This document shows positions 48,148 through 61,197 of a stretch of DNA of 64,000 bases, piece by piece. The first letter of the stretch is position 1. The number at the start of each line of letters is the position of its first letter. The notes beneath the pieces are model-generated. The model saw nothing but the letters and a program-made list of their open reading frames with translations, was not told the origin of the DNA and did no database searches. The DNA is from Chrysopilus asiliformis (taxonomy: Eukaryota; Arthropoda; Insecta; Diptera; Rhagionidae): the NCBI GenBank assembly GCA_964034945.1, contig OZ035962.1, positions 104,852,034 to 104,916,033 of the forward strand, written 5' to 3'. A program made the position numbers and the translations under genes.

Positions 48148-50753
48148 CAGCAATCAACGCAATTGAGATCTTTTTAATAGCAGCCATCGTCAAAATCACT
48201 AGATGAGAAGCATATTATAAGACCTATTCATTAGTCGATACAAATCAGTAAAGATCGTATAAATTAAGACATTAATGAGAATCGTCATTAAAAAAAACAA
48301 CTAAAACTTGTGTACTAATTAATTTAAAAGAAAAAAAAATGTTTTTAGGAAGAATATAAGCATACAGAAATATTCATAATTCCAATTTCTAGTTTTGTAT
48401 TTTTTTTATGAATTAGGAGCTGTCGTTATGTTGTAAATGTTTTGATGTAAATCAGTTTTTATTTGTCGGCAAATTGCCGAACACAGTTCGGTGATGTTTG
48501 TCATCCTATAAAACAATAATGAACTTCCAGCATTTTGTAAAAAAAGAATGTAAAGATAAAATTGGTTAAAATGACAGCAGTTACCTATTAAATTAGTTTG
48601 AAAAGTATGTCTTTTTTTTGTTTTATGATACTGAAATACGTAAGACACCTGAAGTAAAAGGTAAGTAAAGGCATTTCACAGTTTTGTGAGAAAGTGATAC
48701 CAAATTGGACTTTTTGTATGCATGCCGTCTAACTATTAGGGCGAGTCAAATGGAAAATAAATGTAATGAAAATTTGAAAAAAATATCAGTTAGTTATCAG
48801 AAAGTAGTAAAAACAAACATGTACCACCCATTAAATGTAGGTAAATGAATCTAAAATTATTTAAAGGAAAAGAATTAAAAACAAAAACCCAAACAGTTGA
48901 TTTGTCTGTCTGACTGACAGATCGCGCTTTCTTAAGTCATGCAATCAAAACAATGACGAGTTTTAAAATAACATAAAGAAAATATATATATGAGTAAACT
49001 CTTGAAACTAAACGGGGTTTCTGCAATATAGTCGCTTTATTGTTTGGAAAAAAAACTGTGTGTTTTATGCTAATATCTACGATCAGTTTTTGCGGAACAC
49101 TTTTTACAGATTTACATGGTCAATCCAAGATTACGAAAAACTTCCTATGTAAATATAGATCGTAGCCTTTTAAAAACAAAAGAATTTATGCGAAAAGTAG
49201 GAAAAACCATTACTAAGCGTATATCAAATTTAGCAAACATTAAAACATTGATCCTTACTTGGATAATTTTAGATACATTTTTCGAAAAATCTAAATACAT
49301 AAAGAACGATGCACGATTTCGCCCCTCTAAACTAACTTTTTACTTTGGTTGAGTACTTTTTGGAAAGGGCACAGTCTCTAGTTTCATCTATATATGGCTT
49401 CAAGAGCCACTGAATTGCAGGGGGATGGTGAGGGGTTAACGAACTTTCTCGTAGGCACAACTTCCATTTATGCCTTGATTTCTGTGAAAAATGACGAGAA
49501 AGTTCGTTAACCCCTCACCATCCCCCTGCAATTCGGTGGCTCTTGAAGCCATATATGGATGAAACTAGAGACTGTGCCCTTTCCAAAAAGTACTCAACCA
49601 AAGTGAAAACTACATGGGTTCAAAAGTTAACCCAGGGGCACGAAAAACGCTATTTCCTGCATGGTTCTTTGTTGGTCATGGGCATCTGAAAAGCTCCACG
49701 TGCTGCCCTAGGTAATCCTTTAATTTTTCAACTTACCAAAACATTTCTACGAACCGTGACTTAAACCCCAGCTAAAACGCAATTTTGTAATACCTACGTT
49801 TTCCAGCGGACGAGAAGAAAAAAAAAACATTTATCAGAAAATAATTTATTTTCCATAACAAATCTTTTGGACGAAAATTTTTATAAAATAATAATAGAAA
49901 ACACATTTATTTATTTATTTTTTTTTGAAAAAATATAAAGTATTGTACCGAAATATATTAAAATCATCCGCAAGGGGTGTGATTTTCGTCTACATCACTG
50001 ATATCTCACTTTTTCAACTTATAAAATATTGATTTTATCTTAATGTTAAACATCTCATTTTATTTTACAAAAAAAAAAATAGAACTTAGGTAAATATTCA
50101 TCGCAAAATATTTTATAATCGCATAGTGCGGCAGGTAATTAGCTTATTTGAGTCGATTTTATATAATAAAATATTACAAAATTCTTGTGTTTATCAATAA
50201 TTACGTTATATTTGAAATTGACTGACTATTGATGAAAAATTGATTGTGTTGTGCTGTGATTTGAATTTCAGTTTTTTTTTCAACATGCAAAATTACAAGA
50301 ATATTTGCCGCCTAGTTTTGACGTGTCGAATGTTTTTTTTTTCTTAAATTACTGCTACTATTGTAGATTATATCGAAGAGGACATTTTTTGTGATAGAGA
50401 GCTTTAGAAAATATTTATATATAATATGTTTTTAATATCGACATTTTATACGAGTAATAATTATGTTATCAAGGCAAACATTACCGAACACATCTTGATC
50501 GTGGATAATTTTTTAATCATTTTTGCTTTACTTACATTTACATTGAAATAAAAACAAAACACTAAAGAAAGAAGAGGTAATTGATTTCTTTGTTTTCTGA
50601 ATAATAATGCCTTTGAACACAAATGTCATTATGTAGCAGTAGCTTGAATTGTTTCTTTTTTTCTCTGGATCCTCTAAATATATTTCATTTTTACCCATCT
50701 CATCGATTTTGGATTGCATTCTATCATTCGCTGTTTCACTGATCGTTTGTCCT
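48148..50753. other. Intergenic region between convergent p62 and MFSD6-like genes
   Basis: Holds both 3' UTRs and a fold-back element at 49299-49675. The remaining AT-rich sequence shows no gene. Confidence 0.45.
49299..49675. mobile_element. Fold-back element F, copy 1
   Basis: Long inverted arms (GAGAAAGTTCGTTAACCCCT, CACCATCCCCCTGCAATTCG, GGCTCTTGAAGCCATATAT) around a short centre. A homologous copy at 60829-61197 sits inside a pogo-like element. Target duplication not identified. Confidence 0.85.
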
Positions 50754-53700
50754 TTAATATCTGAATTGACCCTTCTTTCCACGATCGTTGTGATACACGC
50801 GCAGAGGTGTGTAGTTTCCATTGGAACCATTCGTTGGCGACCCTCCGTTCGATGGTTGCGTTTGATTTGTTGTGATTGGCGGTGGGGGCTGGGATTTGGC
50901 AACGCACCATGGTGCCAATAAGCAATGATAAGCTATAAAGTAAATAATGCCCAAAATGCATGCGGCGATCGTTAGATCCCGATACATGCAAATTGTTGTA
51001 TCGGAGTCCTCTGGATCCTGTACCAAACCAATGAGTGCACCAAAACCTTTACCTATTATGCAAGAAAGAAAAATAATTTTATCAATTTTTTTTATAATTT
51101 GCTTGTTAGCGAAACTTAAGTATATGTAGTATTTTTGGATATGCGAATTATACTGCAAAACCGAGCACAATTGAGTATTTCTCAATTGCTACACGGAAAG
51201 TAATCCAAATAGGAATATACGAGACAGTGGACTCTTCTGCAATATTTTCATAAAAATAGGGAATAGTTCCTACCGTTTTGGGGAAATTGCATATTTTTTG
51301 GCATGAATACCCCTTTTGTATGGCAGTCAATACCAAAAATTTTCACTGTCTCGTGTATTCCTATTTTTTGTAGGAATCTGTCCTATTATTTTGTTAAAGA
51401 CATTTCACTAGTTTAGTGCTGGAAATATAACACTTACCCACACAGAAATGAGCAATGATTGTCAATGCTTGCCCCGTAGAAGTGAATCGCCTTGGAACAA
51501 TGTGCCACATGTAGAGAATAACTGTAACCCAAGTTAGACCGAACGCTAGAGGTTCCCATGTTTCTAACAGAATATTCAACCATCGAGCATTTTCGCCAAC
51601 ATAGAGTCCAAGTAACCGAATTATGTAGACGGCGAAGGATCCAATGAGAACATTCGAATGGCCGCAGATCTCAACGAATTTGTCCACTTCAAAGAATATG
51701 CAACCAATTGGGAGAATAGCAACAATTGTCACATAGCCATTGTCATACCACGTCCATGGCAAATACGTGTAAATTGAACTCCAGAATATTCCCAGGACGA
51801 TGGCGATCAGTGTTAGGGCGAAGGTTTCTGGCCCGTATCTTCGAATGGCTGACATTGGATAGACAAGCATACCGGTCTTTGTGTGCCACCACCATTCTGG
51901 AGGACTTAGCGGGATGTTCCTATGAATAGTTAAAAAAGGATTGTAAATATTTGTAGATTACTCAATCAGCACATATGATGTTGCACTTACGAGGAGAACA
52001 AATAGATAACGGCAGCTAAAACAAATGCGAGTATCACGCCTATAAGTACATATGTGACATTTGGAATGTGTTTATCTAGATCCAGGTAGAGTAGATCTAC
52101 ACGTGGAAAGCATAGAATCCAACCAATAGCGCCCCATGCGATTTGTTTGCTGACTTCGCCGCGACCCGTGGATGTTTCCCTTGTCGCGATTATAACCGCC
52201 GTCTGGAGAAGTGTGAGAGCTGCCAATGGGAAGATATCGCCAAAAATCCTTAACGCTAAATAGCCATAGTATGTTGCTTCGATGTCACCCTCAACCTAAA
52301 CAGTAATTTCAGTTATTTAAAACATAAGAAATCCTTTGATTTAGTATACCTTGATGCATTGACTATCGGCTAAAACACTTCCAGGACCGTATGGATCCAA
52401 AACTTCACATTCTACCATTGGCTTACATGAAGATAAGTTCATAAAACGGGGCATCCATTCTGCTTGTGCTTGTGGAATATTACACTGGAAACCATCTAAC
52501 AAAGAAAAAAAATTTTACTGAATATAACAAAATTAGTGAAAAATAATTGTCATTTTAACTAGCTGTTGATTTTAAGCCTCAACAAACACAACAGCCCTTT
52601 CCTGGCACTTTGCCAAGTCGAGCCGTTTTCTAGGAAATATTTTTTCTAGAAAACGGCTCACTCGTCAATGTAACTCGTCAACGGTCACTCAAATGGGAAT
52701 ATGATGTATGGAAAAGTTGTGCGAAATCGTATTCCAAATAGTCTTTTTGTTCATCACAAAAAAAAATGATTCCGTGAAGGATGGGTGGGGGAGGGGGGGA
52801 GGGGGGGAGGGGGGTTGGTCCGATTGAATTTTCAAATACAGTAGAATCCCGATAATTCGTACCCCGATAATTCGTATATCCCGCTAATTCGTATGAATTT
52901 GCTGGTCCTTTGAAAAAATTCCGATAATTCGTAATCCCGCTAATTCGAATATCCCGATACTTCGTATTTTTACGTCGGTCCCTTGAAATACGAATTATCG
53001 GGATTCTACTGTATAAGTATTAAAGAGTTATGTAAAATTATATTATAAACACACGGTTTCTATTTGTGTGAAGGAGGGGAATTCACATGTTCTTCAAATT
53101 CCACACATGATGCGGGCACAAACAGACAAGAAACATTTTTTCAAATTATTTCCAGCGGGACAAACCAATGGTCAGAGATTTTTTATTTTATTTTAGGGTT
53201 TCTTGCTGAATGTTTTAATTTTCCAAAAGTCTCAAAATTTCAGAAAATAATAACAACTCCGTGGGAAACATAACTAAATCGAAAATATAACTTTCCGAAT
53301 TTTTAGTGCAGAATTCTAACACAACATAAAATTAACTTACCCAAAGGATAATTACACCATTCAGCGCTATGAGTCTCATTCTCTTGATTCGTCGCACTTC
53401 TCAATGTGGCTTGCACTCTCAGAGAAATGGTATCGCTAGTGTAAACATGACACCTTTGAATTTGCCCATTACTTCCCTTCGTACAGAGATGAGGTGGTTC
53501 CACATAAACTTTATCTGGAACTCCCACTGGATGTCGGTGGCGATCATCCACTTGACGTCGAGAAATAGGCGAAGTAACGGCTCGTTTCTCTCGTCCCGCT
53601 ACTGTAGAACTCGTATCTTCAAAGTAATCCGATTCTGAGCTACTCTCTGTCGAAGAAACAATCGGCAAGGACTTTGTCCACGCGTAGTACAAACTCTCGA

Positions 53701-54290
53701 ACTGTTTAGGATTCTGGCACGTGTAGGAGCAATTCGTTAGGATCAGATTTCCGTACTTCTCCTTCTTCCAATGGAAACACGTTTTCTCCTCAGTACATCG
53801 CTCCTGGAATATTATCGCACCATCGCTATCGCAACCAAAACTCACCAACGGTCGACGAGCTTTTTCCCGCTTTACAGGCTGAATTGCAAACGAACATGCG
53901 AATATTATTGCCGTCAATATTAGGAATATCGAAGTTAGGACGCGCAATGTAACTCCAAATTTATTTGCATTTCTAGCAGCCAATCGATCAGCAAGTGGTC
54001 CTGCTATCAGTGGTCCTATAATTGATGTAAACGGGACAATTATGCTAATTAACCGATATTCATCGAAATTCAGGCCAAGAGCTAACGGCTGAAGACAGTT
54101 GAGAAATTGTAGCAGTGCTAGACCTAAAATTTAAAAAAAAACGTTATTTCCACACTCTTTAATTTTGAAAAAAAAAACAATGAAAAACAATTTGTTATTT
54201 TATATCTTTACCTCCAAATGTGAAAAATAGCACGATTTTTAATGTGATCAGGTTCCAATCAACCCACTTCTGAGGCTTTATGGCGGACAT
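50754..54290 (-). CDS. Major facilitator superfamily transporter, MFSD6-like, 697 aa
   Basis: Multi-pass membrane protein of the MFSD6 branch of the major facilitator superfamily; substrate unknown. Six exons: 54290-54212, 54123-53341, 52495-52350, 52295-51991, 51919-51438 and 51052-50754; all GT-AG, phases consistent, 2094 nt to TAA. It starts MSAIKPQKWVDWNLITLKIV with the first membrane helix at once. GPLADRLAARN after helix 2 is the MFS loop motif. A large Cys-containing loop covers about residues 110-335, followed by the remaining helices (EATYYGYLALRIFGDIF; WGAIGWILCF; FFEVDKFVEICGHSNVLIGS; RFTSTGQALT). The C-terminal tail is polar (QPPPPITTNQTQPSNG). Convergent with the p62 gene. The family call is strong; the exact ortholog was not named. 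Confidence 0.92.
51207..51367. mobile_element. Short MITE, TIR TAGGAATATACGAGACAGTG
   Basis: About 160 bp with inverted ends TAGGAATATACGAGACAGTG / CACTGTCTCGTGTATTCCTA, in the last intron of the MFSD6-like gene. Internal sequence is partly self-complementary. Confidence 0.75.
52620..52659. repeat. 14-bp perfect hairpin
   Basis: GAGCCGTTTTCTAG and its complement separated by 12 nt, in intron 2 of the MFSD6-like gene, next to a degenerate R fragment (about 52690-52760). Confidence 0.7.
52780..52816 (+). other. G-rich tract, candidate G-quadruplex
   Basis: Runs of 3-7 G separated by single A or T bases (GGGTGGGGGAGGGGGGG type), on the strand opposite to the MFSD6-like transcript. It directly precedes a P1 MITE. 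Confidence 0.7.
52839..53011. mobile_element. Pogo/Tigger-like MITE, family P1, copy 4
   Basis: CAGTAGAATCCCGATAATTC ends with TA flanks, in intron 2 of the MFSD6-like gene. The internal duplication is more diverged than in copies 1 and 3. Confidence 0.9.
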
Positions 54291-54640
54291 TTTGTGAATG
54301 GACTCTTATTCTAATTTTCCCTCTGAACTATATTTCAAAATTACTACAATAGCATAAAGTTATGTGGTGTTTTTTTCCGCATACATAAACAAAAACACAA
54401 TATATTCAAAGAGTCCACGGTTTTTCCCTTATCCTTTTCGCGTTCCAAATTTCCCAAATTCTGGGCTATGTCTCCATCGTGTTGTTATTCGTTTTCGAGT
54501 CGTTACCTGGAATTGAAAAAAAAACAATTAAATTAAATTTATCCATATTGCGTTGAGTAATTAATTATGACTAACGATTACAATTGATCATTTGCAGGTT
54601 TTTTGCTACAAATTAAGATCATTATCAATTAAGCGTTTTA

Positions 54641-54782
54641 GGCCTATGTTACACACGGCAACTTTAAGCGGCGACTTTTCCTAAGTATAGGCGAGAGAAG
54701 TGAGGGAAGCTGTGACCCCTCACTTCTCTTGCCTATACTTAAGAAAAGTCGCCGCTTAAAGTTGCCGTGTGTAACATAGGCC
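54641..54782. mobile_element. 142-bp near-perfect hairpin MITE in TTA
   Basis: TTA at 54638-54640 and 54783-54785. Arms of about 65 bp starting GGCCTATGTTACACACGGCA differ at only a few positions, with a short central loop. TTA target and GG start point to PIF/Harbinger. Confidence 0.9.
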
Positions 54783-55784
54783 TTAGTAATCGCATAGTAA
54801 TCTATCCTATTTTTGCATACAAGTATGTTCCTATATATGATATTCTATTAAAGATCGATTTTGTAATTCATGGCTGATTGCTCATCGATAGCTTACTTCG
54901 CACTTTTCAATTTTTCGTTTTTTTTTCTTCTTTGCTTTGAATTGCTATCTTTAGAAGATCAATGTGCTTTCTTGCTGTAATGTAAACATAAACAAACTTC
55001 TGGCTGAGTCAGTATTGACCTTTACGCAAGATCGTTTACATTACTATAGTACCTAGTTCTGTTGTTATTTTTGTTTATCATACAAACAGAAATTAGTTTT
55101 TTTTACTTTTATATTCTAAATCCATATCTCAATTATGCTGGGTTAGCGTCATAGCGCCAGGCAAACATATTGTCCCAGAATTGACAATGTATCTAATTCT
55201 TGGGTGTTTATACGGTTTATACATTTCAAAAAGCTCAGACGCTAGAAAAATAGAGCTGTAGATAAATTCTTGTAGCGAGAATAAAAAAGTGCAGAAAGTT
55301 TTTTTTTAAATACCAATCGTATAAAAGGAATTGCGAGACAAAACTTTTATCGTGATTTAATAAAATTCTGTATTCTAATGCACAAATAATAAAATTTCTG
55401 ACATCTTTGATGTTTTAAGACCGGGTTTTTAAATAAATATCATCAAATATTCGAATGCCTAAAAAAGGTCCTTAAGTTTCCATATGCGGAAGTGTTTGGG
55501 TTTTTCTACAAGAATTGAGAGGTTTACACTTTTCTCTTGAGAGAAAAAACATTTTCACACTAAACATAAATTTCGCCCCATTCCGCCAAAAAATGCCCGT
55601 GTAGACAACACATTTCAAGACATTTCTCATGTATGGACAATAACGTTTACAAAAAATCTGTCTGCTAGTGTCATTTTAATGGCAGGCTAAGAAAATATGT
55701 AAAATTTATGCTTTGTGGCTATTACTTTTCTTGGCAAAAAAGCGCTAGACGACAAACACAATCTTATAGTGAAAACGCCAAGGA

Positions 55785-56200
55785 AGGAAAAATTGTTAAG
55801 CGTCAGTCAAGTTTCGGCCTAAAATGTAATCTGGCCTCCTCAGAACAACGGCTACGCTTCTGTTGTTGATGGCCTAACGACTGGGGTAGAGAATAGTGGT
55901 GAAGCATCAGGGTAGACAGCATAGATAGAACCTATTCAAAAAAAGACTAAGGGAACTGAAATTATTAAAAATGTGATAATAGTATTATCTATTATTACTG
56001 TAACAATAAATTCGTACTTTTTATGTTTAAACAATATGTTTTCATCATGTCCTGGCTATGTTGTCTAGTAGACAGTTAGTCTACTTTGACGCTTCACCAC
56101 TGGCAATTTGTTCTATTTAAAGAAATCAACATTAACTAATTTAATCGTCAATATTATTATAGTAGAACGAAATTATTAAACTTTTTGTAGGAAGTGAAAT
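55785..56200 (+). repeat. Unclassified interspersed repeat, copy 2
   Basis: Same ordered blocks as 23885-24165 (GGCCTCCTCAGAACAAC, TGTTGTTGA, AAATCAACATTAACTAAT) with extra sequence between. Ends not defined. Confidence 0.55.
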
Positions 56201-58713
56201 CAACTTTCTTAAAAAAATGGTTACTTTGAGCGGAGCTAAATACTACTTGTTGAGCATAAGAAATTTACGAGGACCAAATCTGTTTACCATCAATAATCAC
56301 AATAAATTTATCTTTAGTGTCAGCAAGTAGTTTTATTCATTAAAAATTTTATATTAAGGATTTTCCTGAAAAAGTATTCTGACAGATTTACATAACTCAA
56401 AGTCTTGAAATTCCGAATTATTATGAAATTTTTCTTGTTTTTCCATGCACTTAAAACTTTGACAGAATTAGGTTAACTCAATCTAGTAATTTTTCGTTGC
56501 TTTTTGAAATTTTATTTTTATCGAGAAGATTGAGCGAAGTGAAATTTGGTTTTCCAAGTTGTTAGTGCGTAAACTTATATTTTCTAGTAGATATATGTAT
56601 AAACATATATATATAAATTTATGAACGCACAAAGTTACGACAGCCCCAATACGCCCCATCATATATTTTTAGCCACTGCTATAAACCAGGGGAATAGAAG
56701 ATCTAAGGAAATTTAAGCTTATGAGTTTTACCCCAGTTGTTAGCAAACATAAAAATATTTATGATTGCGTATGTGCCGGGACCAAACAACGGAAAATTTG
56801 GGGCAATCTAATTTGATTTTGTGCTAAAGAATTAATTAAAGCTTTATGTATTGATTTATAAAGTTTTTTTTTAGAAAGTATTTGATGCGACTAATTATGG
56901 AAAAACTTCAATGGAAATACATTTAACTTCGATTATTTTCTTGGAAATTAATATATGGTCTTTTCACTTTTTATTAGAGGCATTGAATATTTCTGAATGT
57001 CTCATTTAATGGAAAAATTTAACATTTGGGAAAAATCGGAAAGGTGGTTTTCGCAGATATCGCACAAAAGTCCATTGAATTCAATATTTTTTTTTAACTT
57101 TCAAAAAACAGTTTCTATCTGCTCCCGTTCTCGAGTCGGTCACTGTCATGAATACAATGCTTTGCCTCCATAGCAACAGAAAGTAAAAAATATAAACGAA
57201 TTGTTTTTTGGAAGTTCGTTAAAAGTATCGGCACCAGAATGAGTGATGGCCTGTTTAATCATTTTTGGTAGACCAAAAATTCCCTTCGACTAGTTAGGCG
57301 ATCGAAAATAAGTTACATGAAGCCACCCCAGGTTTTGACTCGTACGCCGCTATATTTTCGCGGACCTGTTGGTTTATGCCAACAGGTTATCTGGAATAGT
57401 GGGAAGGGGGAGAAAAAAAAATAGCGGGAAACAAGAGACGCTGCCGAAAACACTAGAAAACACTGATCTCGTTCGTTACAATCTGTGCTCAGCTTTTGCT
57501 CTTTTTGAGCAAAACGCTGCTCGGTTCTGATTTTTTAAGACCGGCAGTTTTTTTTTACCAAGACCTAACATTTTTGTAAGATCTTTGGTTATTAATTGAG
57601 CTTACAATATTTCATATTTTATGATGTCAAAAATTTTTGAACTCCAAAAGCTTTCGAAATTTCTACATCAATTGTGCGTGGCGCCTACTTAGTCACTTAC
57701 GCTCATGCTTAAAATTATTAAGACAATTTATCCAATCTTCCAATTTTTGTCTAGCAATAAGAAAAGGTAATAAGATTCTATTGAGTAATGAAATAATGAA
57801 ATAGAATCTAACCCAACTCTGTAGTCGTCCCACAACTGACGCGGATTGGAAAAAATTATAGTCAAGACATGACTTAATGAAAGAACTTACGCTTGCGTAC
57901 ATGATTTGCATGAAAAACGAATTGAAAAAATAAATAATATTTAGCCGAATGAAGAAGAAAAAAATAACGGAAGAGAAGCTAATTTGCTTTTCTAAAGATG
58001 ATACTTCCGGTCGCATACGGAACATTAATTCATATAGAAAAGATTCCTCTTTATTGAATAATCGGTTTCGCACAACAATATGTGTGGTGTCAAAAGCCGA
58101 ATATTAACGAAAAAGACACGGGCAGGGTGGGTACATATTATGTGGTCTGACTTGCTTGGTTCATTCATATCAATTTGGTCTGCAATGATAGCGCAATTAT
58201 GCCATAATTTAATTGAAGAACCAACGAAAGGAAAAAAAGAATTCCAAGACGTCGTAATTGTCTCGATTAATATCAAACATATGTCAACCGATAGTTCATG
58301 ATGTGCATAAATCATTCATCTACACTCATCGCTATGTTATGGGTGACTACTATTAAAGATAGCGTCTTGTAAAAAAGATATAGATATCTATATGTATTTT
58401 CAAAAGTTATTTGCCTTTACTTATTCCCGACAATTACTGCTTCTACTGTGAATTTTCCTTAGCAAAGTGTCGGTCGTGGGTTTCACCAAACAAGATATGA
58501 ATCGAATTTTTTATGTTCTGACTTACGGAAGGTTTGTCAACATAGCGGAATCTAACGTACATGTGCCTCGGATATAATGAAATATTGCCGATTTAATTTT
58601 ATTGAGGAAAACGAAGATGACTCTGTGAAGATGACAACTTGATGTGGGTGAACGGACGATTCATGCAATGTTACGGAACGTACACGTAGTTATTGTCAAA
58701 GAACAAAACTTAG

Positions 58714-59812
58714 CCCAAGCAACCAGATAAGGCATAATGACTTGGATTAGGGCGTGGTGTCTTAAAATTGGTCGTTACGACCACACCAAGACCAGCGAAT
58801 CCGCCTTATAAGGCGTGATGCCTTTCAAGGCTTTTGCAGTGGTCGTCAAGCGGTCCGAGTGACCTAAATATATGCCCTGATAGTCTTAATGTTCGAATGC
58901 CTTGTTTTGGCTTTCATGGTCGTAGTGTCCTCCACACGCCTTCATAGTCGTCCTGCCTTATAAGACCAACCTTCCACCTTTCGTCCACGAAATGTCTTAT
59001 AGGGCATAATGCCTTTGAGAACACTCCAATGCCCTATTTGAGAATGCTTCGAGCATGCGCAGATGAATATCTGCTTCGAGTTTATTTCTAGCATACTTCG
59101 AATATGCTTCTAGCATTCACGGCGCGAGCCGCCATGACGTTCATTGAAATGAAAAAAAAAAACATTCCTACTGAATATTTAAAATCTGTTTTTAAGGCAC
59201 AATATGGAAAAACATCGAATAAAAAGTAATTTTAGGTGTTTGGGTACACAGCATAACTTTATTTTTACAAGAATTTTATTGAAATCGAATAAAAAAGAAA
59301 ATTCTTTGAATAAATAATTTTCAAATTATATCACTAAAATCGAGAATTGCTACGGCCCACGTAAATAGAGCTCCTGGCAAAACCAGTTTCTACGTAAACT
59401 TTAAATCGCATGTGAATTGTGACAATAAAATCCACATAAAACCTTAACATCACCGTATGAAATTATTTTGAACGTTTTTTTCCACAAAATATATCCATTA
59501 AACTTTATGATTCTTGTCTTATCTTTCTCTCCTCATGCGGCCTATAGAATAGAGAAAGACAAATAATGTCGCCAGATGAAATGTCAAAAAAATATTTCGT
59601 CATGGTAAAACAAGGCCCTATTTTGGCCTTTAAAGTCGTGAAGCCTTATAGGGCGTGAAATAGGGCACTTCGTGGTCCGGCGGACCTTCCCCACTGTCGA
59701 CGATAGGTCGACGATAGTTCGACCTAGAGTCGACAAAGTCGTGGACATTACGACCAATAGGGACGCCTTTGAAGACGAAGTGTCCACTTTACGACCTATA
59801 AGGTTACTTGGG
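58714..59812. mobile_element. Element with ends CCCAAGCAACC / GGTTACTTGGG
   Basis: Short inverted ends and a dense internal set of GCCTTATAAGGC, GGGCATAATGCC and TCGTxxGACC motifs in both orientations, plus a clustered GTCGACGATAGGTCGACG segment near 59700. No target duplication found; family unknown. Confidence 0.6.
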
Positions 59813-60073
59813 AGGTTGCTTTAGTAGTAGGCCGACTCACAAAACATCCATTGTAGGACAAGACAGTTTATTTTTTTTTACATTTGAATAATAAATACAA
59901 GAGTTTTTCCTACACGGCTTTCGCCAACAGAATATGCGATCATTAATTTATGGATTTTTAATGTGATTTTCTTGTGTAAATCTGTGGAAGTTTATGCAAT
60001 TTTAAAACCACTAGAGATGTAATGCGAATATCTTGAGTTAATTTTACAGAACAGTATGCGAAGTTTTATTTAC

Positions 60074-60380
60074 TACTAGCTTACATACCCGTCGTTGCCG
60101 GGTTAAGTTTTTTCAAATTTTTTTTGATGGTCTATGTTGGAGCTAAACTTCAGGCCAATCGGTAGTTTCCCCGCGTAACATAGAGGAAGAGCTAAGTTTC
60201 GACATTACTTTACCCCCTTCCCTTACTCAACCACCTATCGGGCTACTTTTTACTGGCTCTATGTTGGGGCTGGACCCCCGACGAACATCTATGCCAAATT
60301 TCAGGCCAATCGGTTCAGTAGTTTAGTTTCCCCGCGAAAGAGTAACATAGCGCAAAAACTAAGTTTCGAAATCAATACTA
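60074..60380 (+). repeat. S-family repeat, copy 4 (3'-truncated)
   Basis: Starts ACTAGCTTACATACCCGTCG...GCCGGGTTAAG, then GGGGCTGGACCCCCGACGAA and CCCCGCGAAAGAGTAACATA as in copy 1. It ends where the pogo-like element begins. Confidence 0.75.
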
Positions 60381-60621
60381 AAATACAGTCAAAGTCCTCT
60401 AACTCGAAATCCCTATAATTCGAATTTTCCTCTAACTCGGATTTTTTAACCTTTTTTTGCGCTCCCTTCAATTTTTCTTTAAAAAAGAACTCTCTAAGTC
60501 GAAATTCCTCTAAGTCGGAATTCCTCTAAGTCGGAATTCCTCTAACTCGAAGCGATTTTGGAGCTCTTTGGTCTATTTTAATTCCTCTAAGTCGAAATAA
60601 AACACAAAATATGCTCATCCT

Positions 60622-60813
60622 ATGCTCATTAATGATGTCCAAATATTCGGTATTTCAAAGCCCGAAAAATGTGAAATAGAACAGGCCATTGAAACGTTGC
60701 AATCTGCAATTGAGATGACTTCTAATGTTCCCGATGAGATACAATCCACTTTGTTCAAAATTGAAAAATTTGGAAGTGCGAAAATGTTACCGCGAAATCT
60801 TAATCTAAAATAA
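60622..60813 (+). pseudogene. Tigger/pogo transposase C-terminal remnant, about 63 aa
   Basis: Open frame VQIFGISKPEKCEIEQAIET...LFKIEKFGSAK inside a pogo-like element, near the right position for a transposase C-terminus. The first codon of the frame is not ATG. Assignment comes from the host element rather than from recognised motifs. Confidence 0.45.
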
Positions 60814-60828
60814 CGGATTTCTATACAC

Positions 60829-61197
60829 AATAAAGAACGATGCACGATGTTGCCCCTAAACTAACTTTTGAACCCGTGTTTCACTTTGGTTGAGGAATTT
60901 TTGGAAAGGGCACAGTCTCTAATGTCATCCATATATGGTTTCAAGAGTCACCGAATTGCAGGGGTAGGTGAGGGGTTAACGAACTTTCTCGTGATTTTTC
61001 ATGGCATGATTTCTGTGAAAATCACGAGAAAGTTCGTTAACCCCTCACCATCCCCCTGCAATTCGGTGGCTCTTGAAGCCATATATGAATGAAACTAGAG
61101 ACTGTGCCGTTTCCAAAAATTGTTCAACTAAAGTGAAAACTACGCGGGTTCAAAAGTTAACCCAGGGGCACGAAAAATGCTATTTATTGCATGGTTC
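60829..61197. mobile_element. Fold-back element F, copy 2 (nested)
   Basis: Aligns to 49299-49675 along its length: GGGCACAGTCTCTA, GGGTTAACGAACTTTCTCGT and its inverted partner, then GTTCAAAAGTTAACCCAGGG. Confidence 0.85.

Noticed and set aside
57693..58073. Minus-strand frame rich in Phe/Ile/Leu that could look like a receptor fragment
   Set aside because: AT-rich sequence commonly gives hydrophobic frames; no recognisable motif or splice partner was found.
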